Both the position numbers and the translations under genes were made by a program. DNA of 64,000 nucleotides, taken from the NCBI GenBank assembly GCA_965207025.1, contig OZ242258.1:3348001-3412000 (forward strand), given 5' to 3'. Source of the DNA: Bin87 sp034423595 (GTDB lineage: Bacteria; Chloroflexota; Dehalococcoidia; Lucifugimonadales; UBA3495). How positions within the stretch are numbered: the first letter of the stretch is position 1; the number at the start of each line of letters is the position of its first letter. The notes under the pieces are model-generated. The model did no database searches. It worked only from the letters and a program-made list of their open reading frames with translations, and had not been told where the DNA came from. Positions 16,435-24,801 of the stretch are shown piece after piece.

Positions 16435-16835
16435 AATTTTTACTCCATTATTCGTGGTGGGTGTCGCGCCGGCCGCCGAGAGGCTTCCCTCAGCGGCATC
16501 GCAGACCGCGATGCCGCTGGAAACAGATTGCTCCGGGAACGCTAAATAGTTTTACGCTAATCTTTGCTGATTCGTCAATACGGTATGCCCCTCACGCGTA
16601 CCCAGTTTGTCATTGCGAGGAGCGCAGCGACGTGGCAATCTCGCCGGCTGAGTGACGGCTCCTTCGGCAACGAGATTGCCGCGCTGCGCTCGCAATGACA
16701 GCTCCTGCGAAAGCGGGTACGCGCGAGGGTATGCCCGCTGGGTAGCGCCGCAATTTGGGCGGTTTATTTTCTCGTCATTCCGGCTTTTGTTGGCTGCTTG
16801 CGTCAATTATTTGATTGCGCCTGAAATGCGGCCGG
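16435..16835. other. Gap of about 400 bases without a recognised gene
   Basis: It holds the family D inverted repeat described separately at 16610-16700. Short open frames across it are translations of that repeat. I see no RNA gene. Confidence 0.6.
16610..16700. repeat. Inverted repeat, family D
   Basis: Left arm TCATTGCGAGGAGCGCAGCG continuing to CAATCTCG, right arm CGAGATTGCCGCGCTGCGCT continuing to CAATGACA; imperfect 30-base arms around 27 bases. A single arm recurs at 39268. Confidence 0.8.
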
Positions 16836-18239
16836 TTATACCGGCGGCCTCTGGTCAATGAATCGGGCCGTCTGTTCGTAGGCGTGGGCCACGCGCAGAG
16901 CCGTTGCTTCGTCGAAGGGCCGACCCACTATCTGCAAACCCATGGGCAGCCCGGCGTCCGACAACCCGCTGGGCGTTGATACCGCCGGCAGCCCGGACAC
17001 GTTGAACGGCCCGGTGAAACTGGGCTGAGTGAGAGTGGTAGCCCCCGGATAACCTTCGATTTGCGGTGCAGGTGAGGCGTAGGTAGGGGTCACCAGGACG
17101 TCGGCCTGGCGTAAAGCCTCGGCCATCTCGTCCTTGATGACGCGACGCATACGCAGGGCCTGGTTGTAGTCGGATGCGGAGAGCAGCCCGCCCAGCAGAA
17201 ATCGGCTGCGCACCAGGTTCCCATAGTCGTGCCGGCGAGTCTTGAGGTTGGCCTCGTGGAATGAGTAAGCCTCGGACATCATGATGACCTGATTGGCGGT
17301 CTGGGCGTACTTGATGTGCGGTATCTCCACGTCCCGAATTTCGGCGCCCAGTTCAGACAGTGTTTCCAGCCCGCGTTCGGCGGCCTGTATCACCTGGGCA
17401 TCTACGCCCGGGGACTCCTCGTAGAAATACTCCCGGGGCACTCCGACGGTTAGGCCGCGCACACCGTCGCGCAGGGCGGTCAGGTAGTCAGGCACCGGAA
17501 CGTCGGCGGTGGTGGGATCCTTCGGGTCATAGCCCGCTATGACTTGGAGCATGATGGCGCAGTCCTCCACGGTCCACGTCATCGGCCCACAATGGTCCTG
17601 GGACCACGAGAGTGGAACCACGCCGAAGTTGCTGACCCGCCCGAAGGTGGGCTTGATGCCGGCGATGCCGCACATGGATGCGGGGCCGCGGATACTCCCG
17701 CCCGTGTCCGAACCCAGCGCGCCCATGCACAGGCCGGCCGCGACCGCCGCACCGGAACCGCTGCTGCTGCCCCCGGGCATGTGCGCGGTGTTCCACGGGT
17801 TGCGCGCCGGCGGGAACAGGCTGGTGAAGTCCGGCCCGCCCAGCGCGAACTCGTGCATCGCCAGCTTGCCCAGCAGCACCGCGCCGGCCTCGTAGAGCTT
17901 GGCGACGGTGGTGGCGTCCTCGTCGGGCACCCGGTCCGGCGTGACGCGGGACATGGCGGTGGTCCGGATGCCGGCGGTGTCGTACAGGTCCTTCAAAGCG
18001 ATGGGGATGCCGTGCAGCGGCCCCCGGTACCTGCCGGCGTGGATTTCGGCTTCCGCCTGCCGAGCCTGGGAGAGGGCGAAGTCCGCAGTGATGGTGACGA
18101 ATGAATCGAGTTGCCCATCGATAGCATCGATGCGGGCCAGGTACGCGCGCGTCAAATCAACCGGAGACAGCTCCCCCGAAGCGATCAGCGGCGCCGCTTC
18201 GCCGATGGTCAGATAGTGCAATTCGTTAGGTACGGCCAT
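16836..18239 (-). CDS. Amidase signature family hydrolase
   Basis: 467 residues with the Ser-cisSer-Lys triad region: Lys in IPIALKDLYDT (about residue 78), GGSSSGSGAAVAAG and GSDTGGSIRGPASMCG carrying the two serines. Family members cleave amide or carbamate bonds; GatA and AtzE/AtzF are relatives. It is the last gene of a minus-strand set with a cyclase-family protein and an AtzG-like small protein. The pairing with the small protein suggests a GatC-like stabilising partner, as in AtzE-AtzG, rather than a tRNA amidotransferase, for which no gatB is near. Confidence 0.9.
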   Translation of the reverse strand: MAVPNELHYLTIGEAAPLIASGELSPVDLTRAYLARIDAIDGQLDSFVTITADFALSQARQAEAEIHAGRYRGPLHGIPIALKDLYDTAGIRTTAMSRVTPDRVPDEDATTVAKLYEAGAVLLGKLAMHEFALGGPDFTSLFPPARNPWNTAHMPGGSSSGSGAAVAAGLCMGALGSDTGGSIRGPASMCGIAGIKPTFGRVSNFGVVPLSWSQDHCGPMTWTVEDCAIMLQVIAGYDPKDPTTADVPVPDYLTALRDGVRGLTVGVPREYFYEESPGVDAQVIQAAERGLETLSELGAEIRDVEIPHIKYAQTANQVIMMSEAYSFHEANLKTRRHDYGNLVRSRFLLGGLLSASDYNQALRMRRVIKDEMAEALRQADVLVTPTYASPAPQIEGYPGATTLTQPSFTGPFNVSGLPAVSTPSGLSDAGLPMGLQIVGRPFDEATALRVAHAYEQTARFIDQRPPV

Positions 18240-18270
18240 GCGAATCCCCTCAAGTGTCAGAGATGGTCCC

Positions 18271-18474
18271 CTACCGGCTCCAATCCGCCGGGAAGGTCAT
18301 GGCCTGGCCGCCCAGGGGCAGGTCGGCCTCGTGGAGCATGTCCACCCGTTGCTTCAGGAACTGGTAAAGGGGCAGCAACTCTTCCAATTCGGAGTCCTCC
18401 AGGGGAAGCCCCGCGATCCGAACGAGGGCGCGGAAGTCATCCATGGAGACGGTTGATTCACCGGCATCTGCCAT
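18271..18474 (-). CDS. AtzG/GatC-like small protein
   Basis: 67 residues, MDDFRALVRIAGLPLEDSEL then LLPLYQFLKQRVDML and DLPL, the short helical layout of AtzG/DUF4089-like proteins that wrap around amidases. It lies 31 bases upstream of the amidase gene and 12 bases after the cyclase-family gene. The assignment rests on pattern and position. Confidence 0.6.
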   Translation of the reverse strand: MADAGESTVSMDDFRALVRIAGLPLEDSELEELLPLYQFLKQRVDMLHEADLPLGGQAMTFPADWSR

Positions 18475-18486
18475 ATCCCTAATCTC

Positions 18487-19440
18487 CTAAAACACGGCCA
18501 CTGGGTTCACCGGGGAGCCGGTGGTGTTCTGCATGCGCAGCGGGTTGATGCTGACCATGAAGGTCCAGCGGTTGCGCTCCCGGCAGGCTTCCGCAACGTC
18601 TTCCAGGTTGGCGTTGTCCAGTATCCACAGCCCCATGGCGGTGATCGCCACCTGGTGGATCGGGTTAGTCAGCTGGCCGGGATACTGGGGCGGCCCCACG
18701 TCGTTGCCGGTGTCGGAACCCAGCACCGCGATGTCCCGTTCCCGGAACAGGGGCAGGCAGGCCGCCTGGCAGGCGGTGGACCCGGCCTCCCGGGGCACCG
18801 GCCCTTCGACATTGCGGCGACGCAACTGTCCGGTTCGCACCAGCAGGACGTCGCCGGACTCGATGCGGAACCCGCAGCGTTCCTCGGCGGCCAGGATATC
18901 CTCGGGCATCACGCCCTCGCCGCGCTCAACCCAGTCGATGCCCCGCACGTAGGGCACATCCACCAGCACCCCGCGGGTGATGAAGCCCTTATGAGCCTGC
19001 TCGACGGAGCAGACGGTGGCGCCCAGGCTGGTCGAAACCATGTGGGCCGGCTTTCCGTTGTAGGTTTTGCCGTCCCAGAAGAAATGGGCCAGGCTGTCCA
19101 CGTGGGTCACGGAAACGCCGTGGAAGATCATGCCGATGTAGTCCATGGCCACGGCGGAGGGGCGGTTGGACACCTTGTCGCCGGAGGCCCAGCCCTCGCC
19201 GCTCTCGATCATGTAATGCACGGGCGGCGCCGGCACGTCCACGGCGGGGTCCCAGGTGAGTTCGCGGGACAGGGAGACGCAGTGGCCTTCCTCCACGGTG
19301 GCCAGGGCGGATCTGGTTTTCTCAGGAGTGATGAGGTTCGGCGTGCCCAGTTCGTCATCGTCGCCCCAGCGTCCCCAGTTGGACAGGCTGTCGAACCAGC
19401 CCAGCACTTCCTGTTCCGATGGAATCCCGGCTTGCGGCAT
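18487..19440 (-). CDS. Cyclase family protein (kynurenine formamidase-like fold)
   Basis: 317 residues from MPQAGIPSEQ; this start has GGAGGGACACCAA upstream, unlike the longer frame to 19575. The metal-binding segment reads FHGVSVTHVDSLAHFFW, the variant T-H-x-D-x-x-x-H form of the H-x-G-T-H-x-D motif, and WGDDDELGTPNLIT near the start is typical of this subgroup. The fold hydrolyses small amides or lactones with a metal. It heads an operon with the AtzG-like gene and the amidase, suggesting stepwise breakdown of a nitrogen-containing compound. Confidence 0.85.
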   Translation of the reverse strand: MPQAGIPSEQEVLGWFDSLSNWGRWGDDDELGTPNLITPEKTRSALATVEEGHCVSLSRELTWDPAVDVPAPPVHYMIESGEGWASGDKVSNRPSAVAMDYIGMIFHGVSVTHVDSLAHFFWDGKTYNGKPAHMVSTSLGATVCSVEQAHKGFITRGVLVDVPYVRGIDWVERGEGVMPEDILAAEERCGFRIESGDVLLVRTGQLRRRNVEGPVPREAGSTACQAACLPLFRERDIAVLGSDTGNDVGPPQYPGQLTNPIHQVAITAMGLWILDNANLEDVAEACRERNRWTFMVSINPLRMQNTTGSPVNPVAVF

Positions 19441-19578
19441 TTGGTGTCCCTCCAGTATCCGCCGGCAGCGGATAAATCTGCTCATCCCGGTTGGCCGTAT
19501 TATGGCCCAGGGCCGGAGCAGGCGCAACCGAATGTTCCCCGTCACCGATGGGCCGGCAAAGGCAGTAACCTCCATTTG

Positions 19579-19617
19579 CCCCCTCTCCCTTGATGGGAGA
19601 GGGTTGGGGTGAGGGTG
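19579..19617. repeat. Palindromic repeat, family A
   Basis: CCCTCTCCC and GGGAGAGGG arms around TTGAT, then TTGGGGTGAGGGTG. It lies in the divergent gap between the cyclase and small membrane protein genes. Confidence 0.8.
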
Positions 19618-19711
19618 GGAATCGCCACCGAGTCGCCCCGGCGACCCCTGCTACAATCAACTCAAAGCTGCCACAAAACCCACGCGCCATCAGGCAGCAA
19701 AAGGAGGAGAG

Positions 19712-19960
19712 ATGAACGCCTACCGCTGGACCAAACGCGTCGGACTCGCCGGCATCGCCTTCCTCGCGGCCATCGCGGTATTCGTAACCGCAGTGAGCAT
19801 CCTCGGCATCCGCGTAGCCGGCATCCACCCCGAAGCCTTCCGCCTAACCGCCATGATGACCGCCCCCTTCACCCTCGGCCTGGTGGCCGTAACCACACTA
19901 ACCACCGCCCTAATCGAAACGCTCCTCCGGATAATCAAACGCCGCCCCGCCGGCGCATAG
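19712..19960 (+). CDS. Small two-helix membrane protein
   Basis: 82 residues with hydrophobic segments at about 11-32 (VGLAGIAFLAAIAVFVTAV) and 50-70 (TAPFTLGLVAVTTLTTALI) and a basic tail RIIKRRPAGA. The ATG follows AAAGGAGGAGAG, a very strong ribosome binding site, which supports real expression. Not recognised. It sits tail-to-tail with the KAP NTPase gene. Confidence 0.6.
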   Translation: MNAYRWTKRVGLAGIAFLAAIAVFVTAVSILGIRVAGIHPEAFRLTAMMTAPFTLGLVAVTTLTTALIETLLRIIKRRPAGA

Positions 19961-20039
19961 CCACGCGCGGTTACAACTGCTGTCCCATAAAGAGAAGTGC
20001 AGGCTTGACTTGGGCCTGGACTGGCTTTCCGGTAGCGTT

Positions 20040-21539
20040 CTAAGCATTCTCATCTTGCTTAAACAAATCAGGGGACAGTAGTTCAAACCGTTGGACCGAC
20101 TGTCCGAACCCCAACAGTTCATCGCGTTGCAATCTACTGGGTTGAAAATCCGCCGCCAACCCACACACTTGACGGGCATGCCACCAAGCAGCATTTTCGG
20201 CCCGATCAGTCGGCGCGAGTCTGTCCGCAATCCCTCTGTAATGAAACAAGAGCGGTGCTCGCGACTCCAAATCTTCTGGCTGCTGATTAGAAAAGTCACG
20301 CCAATTGGCCCGTGCTGCTATGATTGTACTCTCGACTGTGATTCCGGCGGGTGTCTCACGGAATCCTTCAGGCCCATGGTCGTGGAAAAGAGCCTCAGCG
20401 ACCTCTTTGTCCGTGAGTTCCCCACTTACAAATCCCAAGTATAACGACGGGCTTATAGTCGCCATCACGGTGAGCACTGCCAGGGTGCGCACGTATCCCT
20501 TTTCGTCGTCGCTTAGGGATGAGACAATCAGACCAAACCGATGGATGCTTTGTCCGATAGTTCGTAAACTGAGCTCCGATTCGTCCCTACCGAAAAACCG
20601 ACGTATTATTTCTAGCGCCTCTCCACCCACATTTTGTGTCAAACGATCATTGGTGCGAGTCAGGTATTGCTTGATGCCAACCGTGTCAAACAGCCCGTCG
20701 ATGAATTGTTCCCGATCAGGCGCTGGCAGCAAGAAGTCAATGTCGAAAAACCGTTTCAGGTACCCTCCGGCATCAAACTTGTCCCCGTAAAGCACCTTGA
20801 CAGACTTTGCCAGTTCCATCCGATTCACCGCCAAAACGAACACGACATGGTCAACGGAGAAGATGTGCTTTCCGGTTTCCAGAAGCTCTATGGCATACGA
20901 CGGCCGACATCTGTCCAATTCATCGATGAACACCACCAAAGGTTTAGTGCCACTATTCTCCCATAGTTCGTTTGCTAATTCTGCAAGGTCGGCCTTGAAG
21001 TCGGTTATCGACTGCCGAGCTTCTGGGTAGTCGGTGAACAGTTCTTCCGCGAAATCGCCAGCCGCTTTTCCAAATTCGTTCCCAACAACCGGGATAAACC
21101 CGCTGGCGAGCCGTATCGCTCCGGGTGCCACCCACCGGAGAACTTTTCTGGCCGTTTCCTTGGTTTCCTTGATCTTGTCGGCGACTGTCGGCGCATTCCA
21201 CTCGGTTAGACCACCGGTTATTTCCGAAGAAAGCGCCACAAATGGGTCGCCAGTAAAATCGGTTTCCCACGCATTGAATTCCACCACCGGGAACCCCTGT
21301 TGACGTAGGTGTCGCGCCCACATCTTGAGGAACGTGGTTTTGCCTGCTCCCCAGGCGGCATCCACCGCCATGGCGCAGGGACCTTCGATGTTGCCGACCA
21401 GTCGGGTCAGCACCTCAATCTTCTCTTTACGGTCGAGCAGGTCTCCTTGGAAGGGATCCAAGTCGGGCCCTTCGTGATCAGGACCGAATTTGTGCAGTTC
21501 TGGGAAGTCGATTTCTCGCGGTTGTATGCGTATCCCCAT
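20040..21539 (-). CDS. KAP family P-loop NTPase
   Basis: 499 residues with Walker A AAWGAGKTTF at 61-70, the KAP-specific VVEFNAWETDFTGDPFVAL, and Walker B LVVFIDELDRC at 201-211 followed by AVNRMELAKSVKVLYG. KAP NTPases are membrane-associated in many members; the PifA representative blocks phage T7, so a defence role is possible. The insertion of membrane helices between Walker A and B seen in some members is short here (IRLASGFIPVVG). No partner gene is adjacent. Confidence 0.85.
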   Translation of the reverse strand: MGIRIQPREIDFPELHKFGPDHEGPDLDPFQGDLLDRKEKIEVLTRLVGNIEGPCAMAVDAAWGAGKTTFLKMWARHLRQQGFPVVEFNAWETDFTGDPFVALSSEITGGLTEWNAPTVADKIKETKETARKVLRWVAPGAIRLASGFIPVVGNEFGKAAGDFAEELFTDYPEARQSITDFKADLAELANELWENSGTKPLVVFIDELDRCRPSYAIELLETGKHIFSVDHVVFVLAVNRMELAKSVKVLYGDKFDAGGYLKRFFDIDFLLPAPDREQFIDGLFDTVGIKQYLTRTNDRLTQNVGGEALEIIRRFFGRDESELSLRTIGQSIHRFGLIVSSLSDDEKGYVRTLAVLTVMATISPSLYLGFVSGELTDKEVAEALFHDHGPEGFRETPAGITVESTIIAARANWRDFSNQQPEDLESRAPLLFHYRGIADRLAPTDRAENAAWWHARQVCGLAADFQPSRLQRDELLGFGQSVQRFELLSPDLFKQDENA

Positions 21540-21762
21540 TTATCTTTCCTATCGGGATGACTGACGTGAGCCAGTCTGAGCGTTTGCGATGCCATCTATC
21601 GCACACCCTGTAATCCCATCATCCTGCTTATCCCCAAAATCCTGTTCATCCTGTGAATTAGACCCTACGCCCCATCATCCTACCCGTTCCTGTGCATCCC
21701 CCAATAACCTAAACCTGTACCCACTTCAAGACCCGCCGTTGCGAGCCAAGCAAAGCCCCACC

Positions 21763-22680
21763 CTACCCCCGCCAATGCGCCGGCAAACTCGCCTCCGCCA
21801 TCCCGAAACGACGCGACAGCCATTCCTCACTGAACCGCCCGTCCTTGTAGCCGGAGTGTTCCGCCTTGTGGACCTCGACCTCCCCAGGCATCCCCTGGAT
21901 CAACGGAGCCAGCGCCGCCGCGTCCAGCGCCGATCCGTCCGCGCCGGCCATCAGCAGCGTCGTCGCGTTGACGCGGTACGCGAACCGCCGCAGGTCGAAA
22001 TGGGACAGCGTATGTCGCACCGCCTCCTCCCGTCCCGGATGCAGCCGTAGGTAGTCGTTGATCTCCTCCAGCGGGTACGCGCTGGTGCGGCGGGCCATAT
22101 CGACGGTGTCATACAGCAGGGCCGGCGTACACACCAGGTGAGTCACCTGTGCGGACAACGCCGCCGTCGTGTACGCCAGGTCGTTGCCGATGGCGGCGAT
22201 GCGCCCGCCGTCAACCTCCGACCGACTCGCCAGGTACTCCACGCCGCGCACGCAGTCGGCCACGATGCCCCGATAGATGTAGCCCGCAGGATCTTCGATG
22301 CCGTCGGTGAGCAGGCCGGGGAACGCGGCGGCGTAGGGCTGGTCCGCCAGCCGCTGCCCGCGCACGCAGATGGCAAAGGTGACGTGTTCCCGCCGTTGGC
22401 CGTTGGCCGTTCCCTGCGGCACCAGATCCGTCACGCTACCGTAGCGAGGCAGGTAGTAGCGGGCGGGAAACGGACCCTCCCCTCGCGGGATGCTCAGGTA
22501 AGCGTACAGCCGGTACGGCCCAATCGACGTGAGCGACACGCCGTAAGCCGTGGCAAAATCCGTCGAGCGCAGTGGTATCTCCTGCACCTCCGGCGCGGAC
22601 GGCAACGCCGCCAGTTCCACCATGGCATCCTGCCAGTAGCCGTCGAAATCGTCGGGTCCGTCGCCGCTCAACATAGTCAT
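21763..22680 (-). CDS. Acetylxylan esterase-like protein lacking the catalytic serine
   Basis: 305 residues from the ATG at 22680 (AGGACCTGACATC upstream). The upstream part of the open frame is repeat and neighbouring-gene shadow. It aligns along its length with the next gene upstream: FDGYWQDAM, PLRSTDFATAYGV, FPGLLTDGIEDPAGYIYRG, DCVRGVEYLASRSEVDGGRI. At the nucleophile elbow, where the paralogue has GHSQGG, this protein has GNDLAY, so Ser is Asp. An Asp in AGADGSALD and a His in KAEHSGYKD remain. It is probably inactive as a classical serine esterase, perhaps a partner or relic. Confidence 0.8.
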   Translation of the reverse strand: MTMLSGDGPDDFDGYWQDAMVELAALPSAPEVQEIPLRSTDFATAYGVSLTSIGPYRLYAYLSIPRGEGPFPARYYLPRYGSVTDLVPQGTANGQRREHVTFAICVRGQRLADQPYAAAFPGLLTDGIEDPAGYIYRGIVADCVRGVEYLASRSEVDGGRIAAIGNDLAYTTAALSAQVTHLVCTPALLYDTVDMARRTSAYPLEEINDYLRLHPGREEAVRHTLSHFDLRRFAYRVNATTLLMAGADGSALDAAALAPLIQGMPGEVEVHKAEHSGYKDGRFSEEWLSRRFGMAEASLPAHWRG

Positions 22681-22707
22681 GATGTCAGGTCCTATGATGT
22701 CCCTTTG

Positions 22708-22762
22708 AGAGGGTGTCCTAAAACTCCCTCTCCCCTGGCGGGAGAGGGTTGGGGTGAGGGGG
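22708..22762. repeat. Composite palindromic repeat, family A
   Basis: TGAGAGGGTGTCCTAAAACT followed by CCCTCTCCCC, GGGAGAGGG and TTGGGGTGAGGGG. The first part matches, in opposite orientation, the end of the copy at 45827. Confidence 0.78.
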
Positions 22763-22780
22763 ATTTCCTCGCAAGAGCGA

Positions 22781-23707
22781 TCAGGGCCGCAGGTGCCTGG
22801 CCAGAAAGTCGTCCACAACCGCCCCGTGCTCGTGGTTGTTGGCGTCGTGGCCGTGGCCGTCGTAGGCGTACATCCGCTTGTCCGCGCTGGCGATGGCGTC
22901 GAACATCGCAAACCCCGTCTCCGGCGGGCAGGTGCTGTCCTGCAATCCCACGCTGACGATGATCGGACAGGTGATCCGGTGGGCCAGGTTGATGCCGTCG
23001 AAGTAGGCCAGCGTGTTTTCCACCTGCTCCCGGCTGTCCGGATACATCCGAAGATAGTCGGCGATCTCCTGGTACGGATAGGCGTCGGTCAGCTCGATGG
23101 CGTCCATGTAGCCGCACAGGTAGGGCGCGCCGGCCGCCGCTGCTTTGATCTCAGGACGCAGCGCCGCTGTGGACACGGTGAGTCCTCCGCCCTGGCTGTG
23201 GCCGGTGACCCCGATCCGCTCGCCGTCCACCTCGTCGCGGGACAGCAGAAACTCCACGCCGCGGCAGGCGTCCATGTAGAACCCGCGATAGGAGTAGGTG
23301 TTGCGGTCAACCATGCTGTAGGTGAGCAGGCCGGGATAGCCGGGGTTGAACTGCCGGTTGCTGCGCAATTTCCCTCGCGGGGCCACGCTGAACGCGGCGT
23401 AGCCCTTGTTCGCCCACGCCTTGGGCACCGGCGGCTCCATGTTGTAGCCCGGCACCTGCAACAGTCCCGGCAGTCTGCCCTCCCGCTCACGCGGCGCCGC
23501 GTACCAGCCGGCAATCCTCACCCGGTCAAGGCTGGTGAAGAAGACCTCGTACACGTCGATCCGGTCGGTGGACCGCAACGGGTCATGCACTACTTCAGGC
23601 TCCAGCGGAATCTTCGCCGTTTCCGCCAGCGTATCCTCCCAGAACCGGTCAATATCTTCCGGCATCCGTACCTTTGAAACGTACTGGTCAGCCGCTACCC
23701 TGGGCAT
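22781..23707 (-). CDS. Acetylxylan esterase-like alpha/beta hydrolase
   Basis: 308 residues from MPRVAADQY; the ATG at 23707 has GGGAGGGAGT directly upstream. The complete triad is visible: Ser in VTGHSQGGG, Asp in SVGLQDSTCPPET and His in YDGHGHDANNHEHG. The fold and DRIDVYEVFFTSLDRVRIAG strands match cephalosporin-C deacetylase/acetylxylan esterases (carbohydrate esterase family 7-like). Paired with a degenerate paralogue 100 bases downstream. Likely removes acyl groups from a sugar or small ester; cytoplasmic, as no signal peptide is seen. Confidence 0.87.
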   Translation of the reverse strand: MPRVAADQYVSKVRMPEDIDRFWEDTLAETAKIPLEPEVVHDPLRSTDRIDVYEVFFTSLDRVRIAGWYAAPREREGRLPGLLQVPGYNMEPPVPKAWANKGYAAFSVAPRGKLRSNRQFNPGYPGLLTYSMVDRNTYSYRGFYMDACRGVEFLLSRDEVDGERIGVTGHSQGGGLTVSTAALRPEIKAAAAGAPYLCGYMDAIELTDAYPYQEIADYLRMYPDSREQVENTLAYFDGINLAHRITCPIIVSVGLQDSTCPPETGFAMFDAIASADKRMYAYDGHGHDANNHEHGAVVDDFLARHLRP

Positions 23708-24250
23708 ACTCCCTCCCGGACCACATTGCGAGGTTAGTGAACCAACCCGCCGCATCCAGAGGCGGGAAATCGGTTCACTCCCAAATGACGCCGTAATCTA
23801 ACACGCCCAATCCGCGCCGGTCTATGCCGCCCCCAATCCGAAATCAATTTCCCAATTTTCCCCAACAGTGACACCCGCCCCTTGCGCCCCACTTTCCCCA
23901 ATACCTATACTGGATTCATCAGGCGAAAGAACATTTATCCGTATCACGCATCACACACCCCATGCCAGGGTTTCGGGCCTCGCGGCCACCCCGTCAGTAA
24001 AATCGCATACCCAGGGTTACAGGACTGCCGATGTCCGCCGTTGCTTCACGGATGTGGCCGTTACAACCCCAGCGTCAGCCACAGCGCGCCGTGCTGCGTC
24101 ATCGGTCCGGATGGACGGTTGACGTGGGCCACGGGAAATACCGGGCAAACTACCATGCGTACCAAGCCGGCCGCACACTGACACCGGCCCGCTCGCAAGA
24201 GTCCGCCTCGGCGGGAAACCCTGGCAAACGGAAAATCAAGCCAAGACCAC

Positions 24251-24388
24251 ACCACGCTATCGCCTGTAAAGGAGTCAAACCGCAAAAACACTCAACCAAC
24301 CACCACGTCATCGCCTGACCAGCAACCCACCTGAAACCGGACCAACCCCCACACCATCGCCTGTAAAGGAGTCTAACTGCAACAACTA
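24251..24388. repeat. Degenerate direct repeats
   Basis: Two near-identical blocks ATCGCCTGTAAAGGAGTC (about 24259 and 24356) each preceded by ACACCA or ACCACGCT and followed by AAAC/TAACNGCAA, with a shortened middle copy ATCGCCTGACC at 24310. Spacing about 50 and 47 bases. Too few and too uneven for a CRISPR array. Confidence 0.5.
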
Positions 24389-24389
24389 C

Positions 24390-24415
24390 CCGCTCATCCT
24401 GAGCTCGTCGAAGGG
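24390..24415. repeat. Repeat, family C half-element
   Basis: CGCTCATCCTGAGCTCGTCG followed by AAGGG, the same variant (CTCGTC) as the full hairpin at 55289. Confidence 0.72.
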
Positions 24416-24522
24416 TCACCCCGCGCCTCGGGCGGGAGCCTGCCGGCCATGCTTCATTGACATGCTGCGGGCCTGTTGGTACGATTTTCCGTACCCCAAC
24501 CGCAAACTGGAGATACATCAAC

Positions 24523-24732
24523 GTGCCTGAGCAGATCGAGAACGCCCACAATGGAACCTCGCGCCGCCGCTTCCTGGGTGTGCTCGGCATTGGCATCGCC
24601 GGCGCCGCGTTGGTCGCCGGTTTGAATCCTTTCGGCCGGCGCAATCACGCCGCCGAAGCCGCCAGCGAATTTCCCGGCCCCGGATCCATGTTCCATCCCG
24701 CGCAGGACCCCCGCACCGATCCCCGGCGCTAG
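24523..24732 (+). CDS. Short protein with a twin-arginine signal
   Basis: 69 residues from a GTG start (VPEQIENAHNG) with TGGAGAT upstream. SRRRFLGVLGIG followed by a hydrophobic stretch IAGAALVAGL is a classical Tat signal. After it only about 30 residues remain (AAEAASEFPGPGSMFHPAQ...), so either this is a tiny exported or membrane-anchored peptide or the remnant of a longer Tat substrate. Not recognised. Confidence 0.5.
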   Translation: MPEQIENAHNGTSRRRFLGVLGIGIAGAALVAGLNPFGRRNHAAEAASEFPGPGSMFHPAQDPRTDPRR

Positions 24733-24743
24733 CTTCTACGGAT

Positions 24744-24786
24744 AAACTCCCTCTCCCCTGGTGGGAGAGGGTTGGGGTGAGGGGGG
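24744..24786. repeat. Palindromic repeat, family A
   Basis: AAACTCCCTCTCCCC, GGGAGAGGG and TTGGGGTGAGGGGG between the Tat peptide gene and the convergent mutL. Confidence 0.8.
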
Positions 24787-24801
24787 ACACCTTCCAGAAC
24801 C

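Larger units (their letters stand above)
23763..24522. other. Gap of about 760 bases without a recognised gene
   Basis: Short frames here have no recognisable composition or start signals. It contains loosely repeated blocks around ATCGCCTGTAAAGGAGTC at 24259 and 24356, with a shorter version near 24309, and a family C half-repeat at 24390. No tRNA or known structured RNA could be recognised. Confidence 0.6.

Noticed and set aside
16552..16806. 84-residue frame on the minus strand
   Set aside because: It is the translation of the family D inverted repeat.
24251..24388. CRISPR-like array
   Set aside because: Only two good copies and one partial, spacing uneven, no cas genes in the window.
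23868..24644. Several 76-164 residue frames in the gap before the Tat peptide
   Set aside because: No start signals, skewed composition and no recognisable motifs; they overlap each other on both strands.
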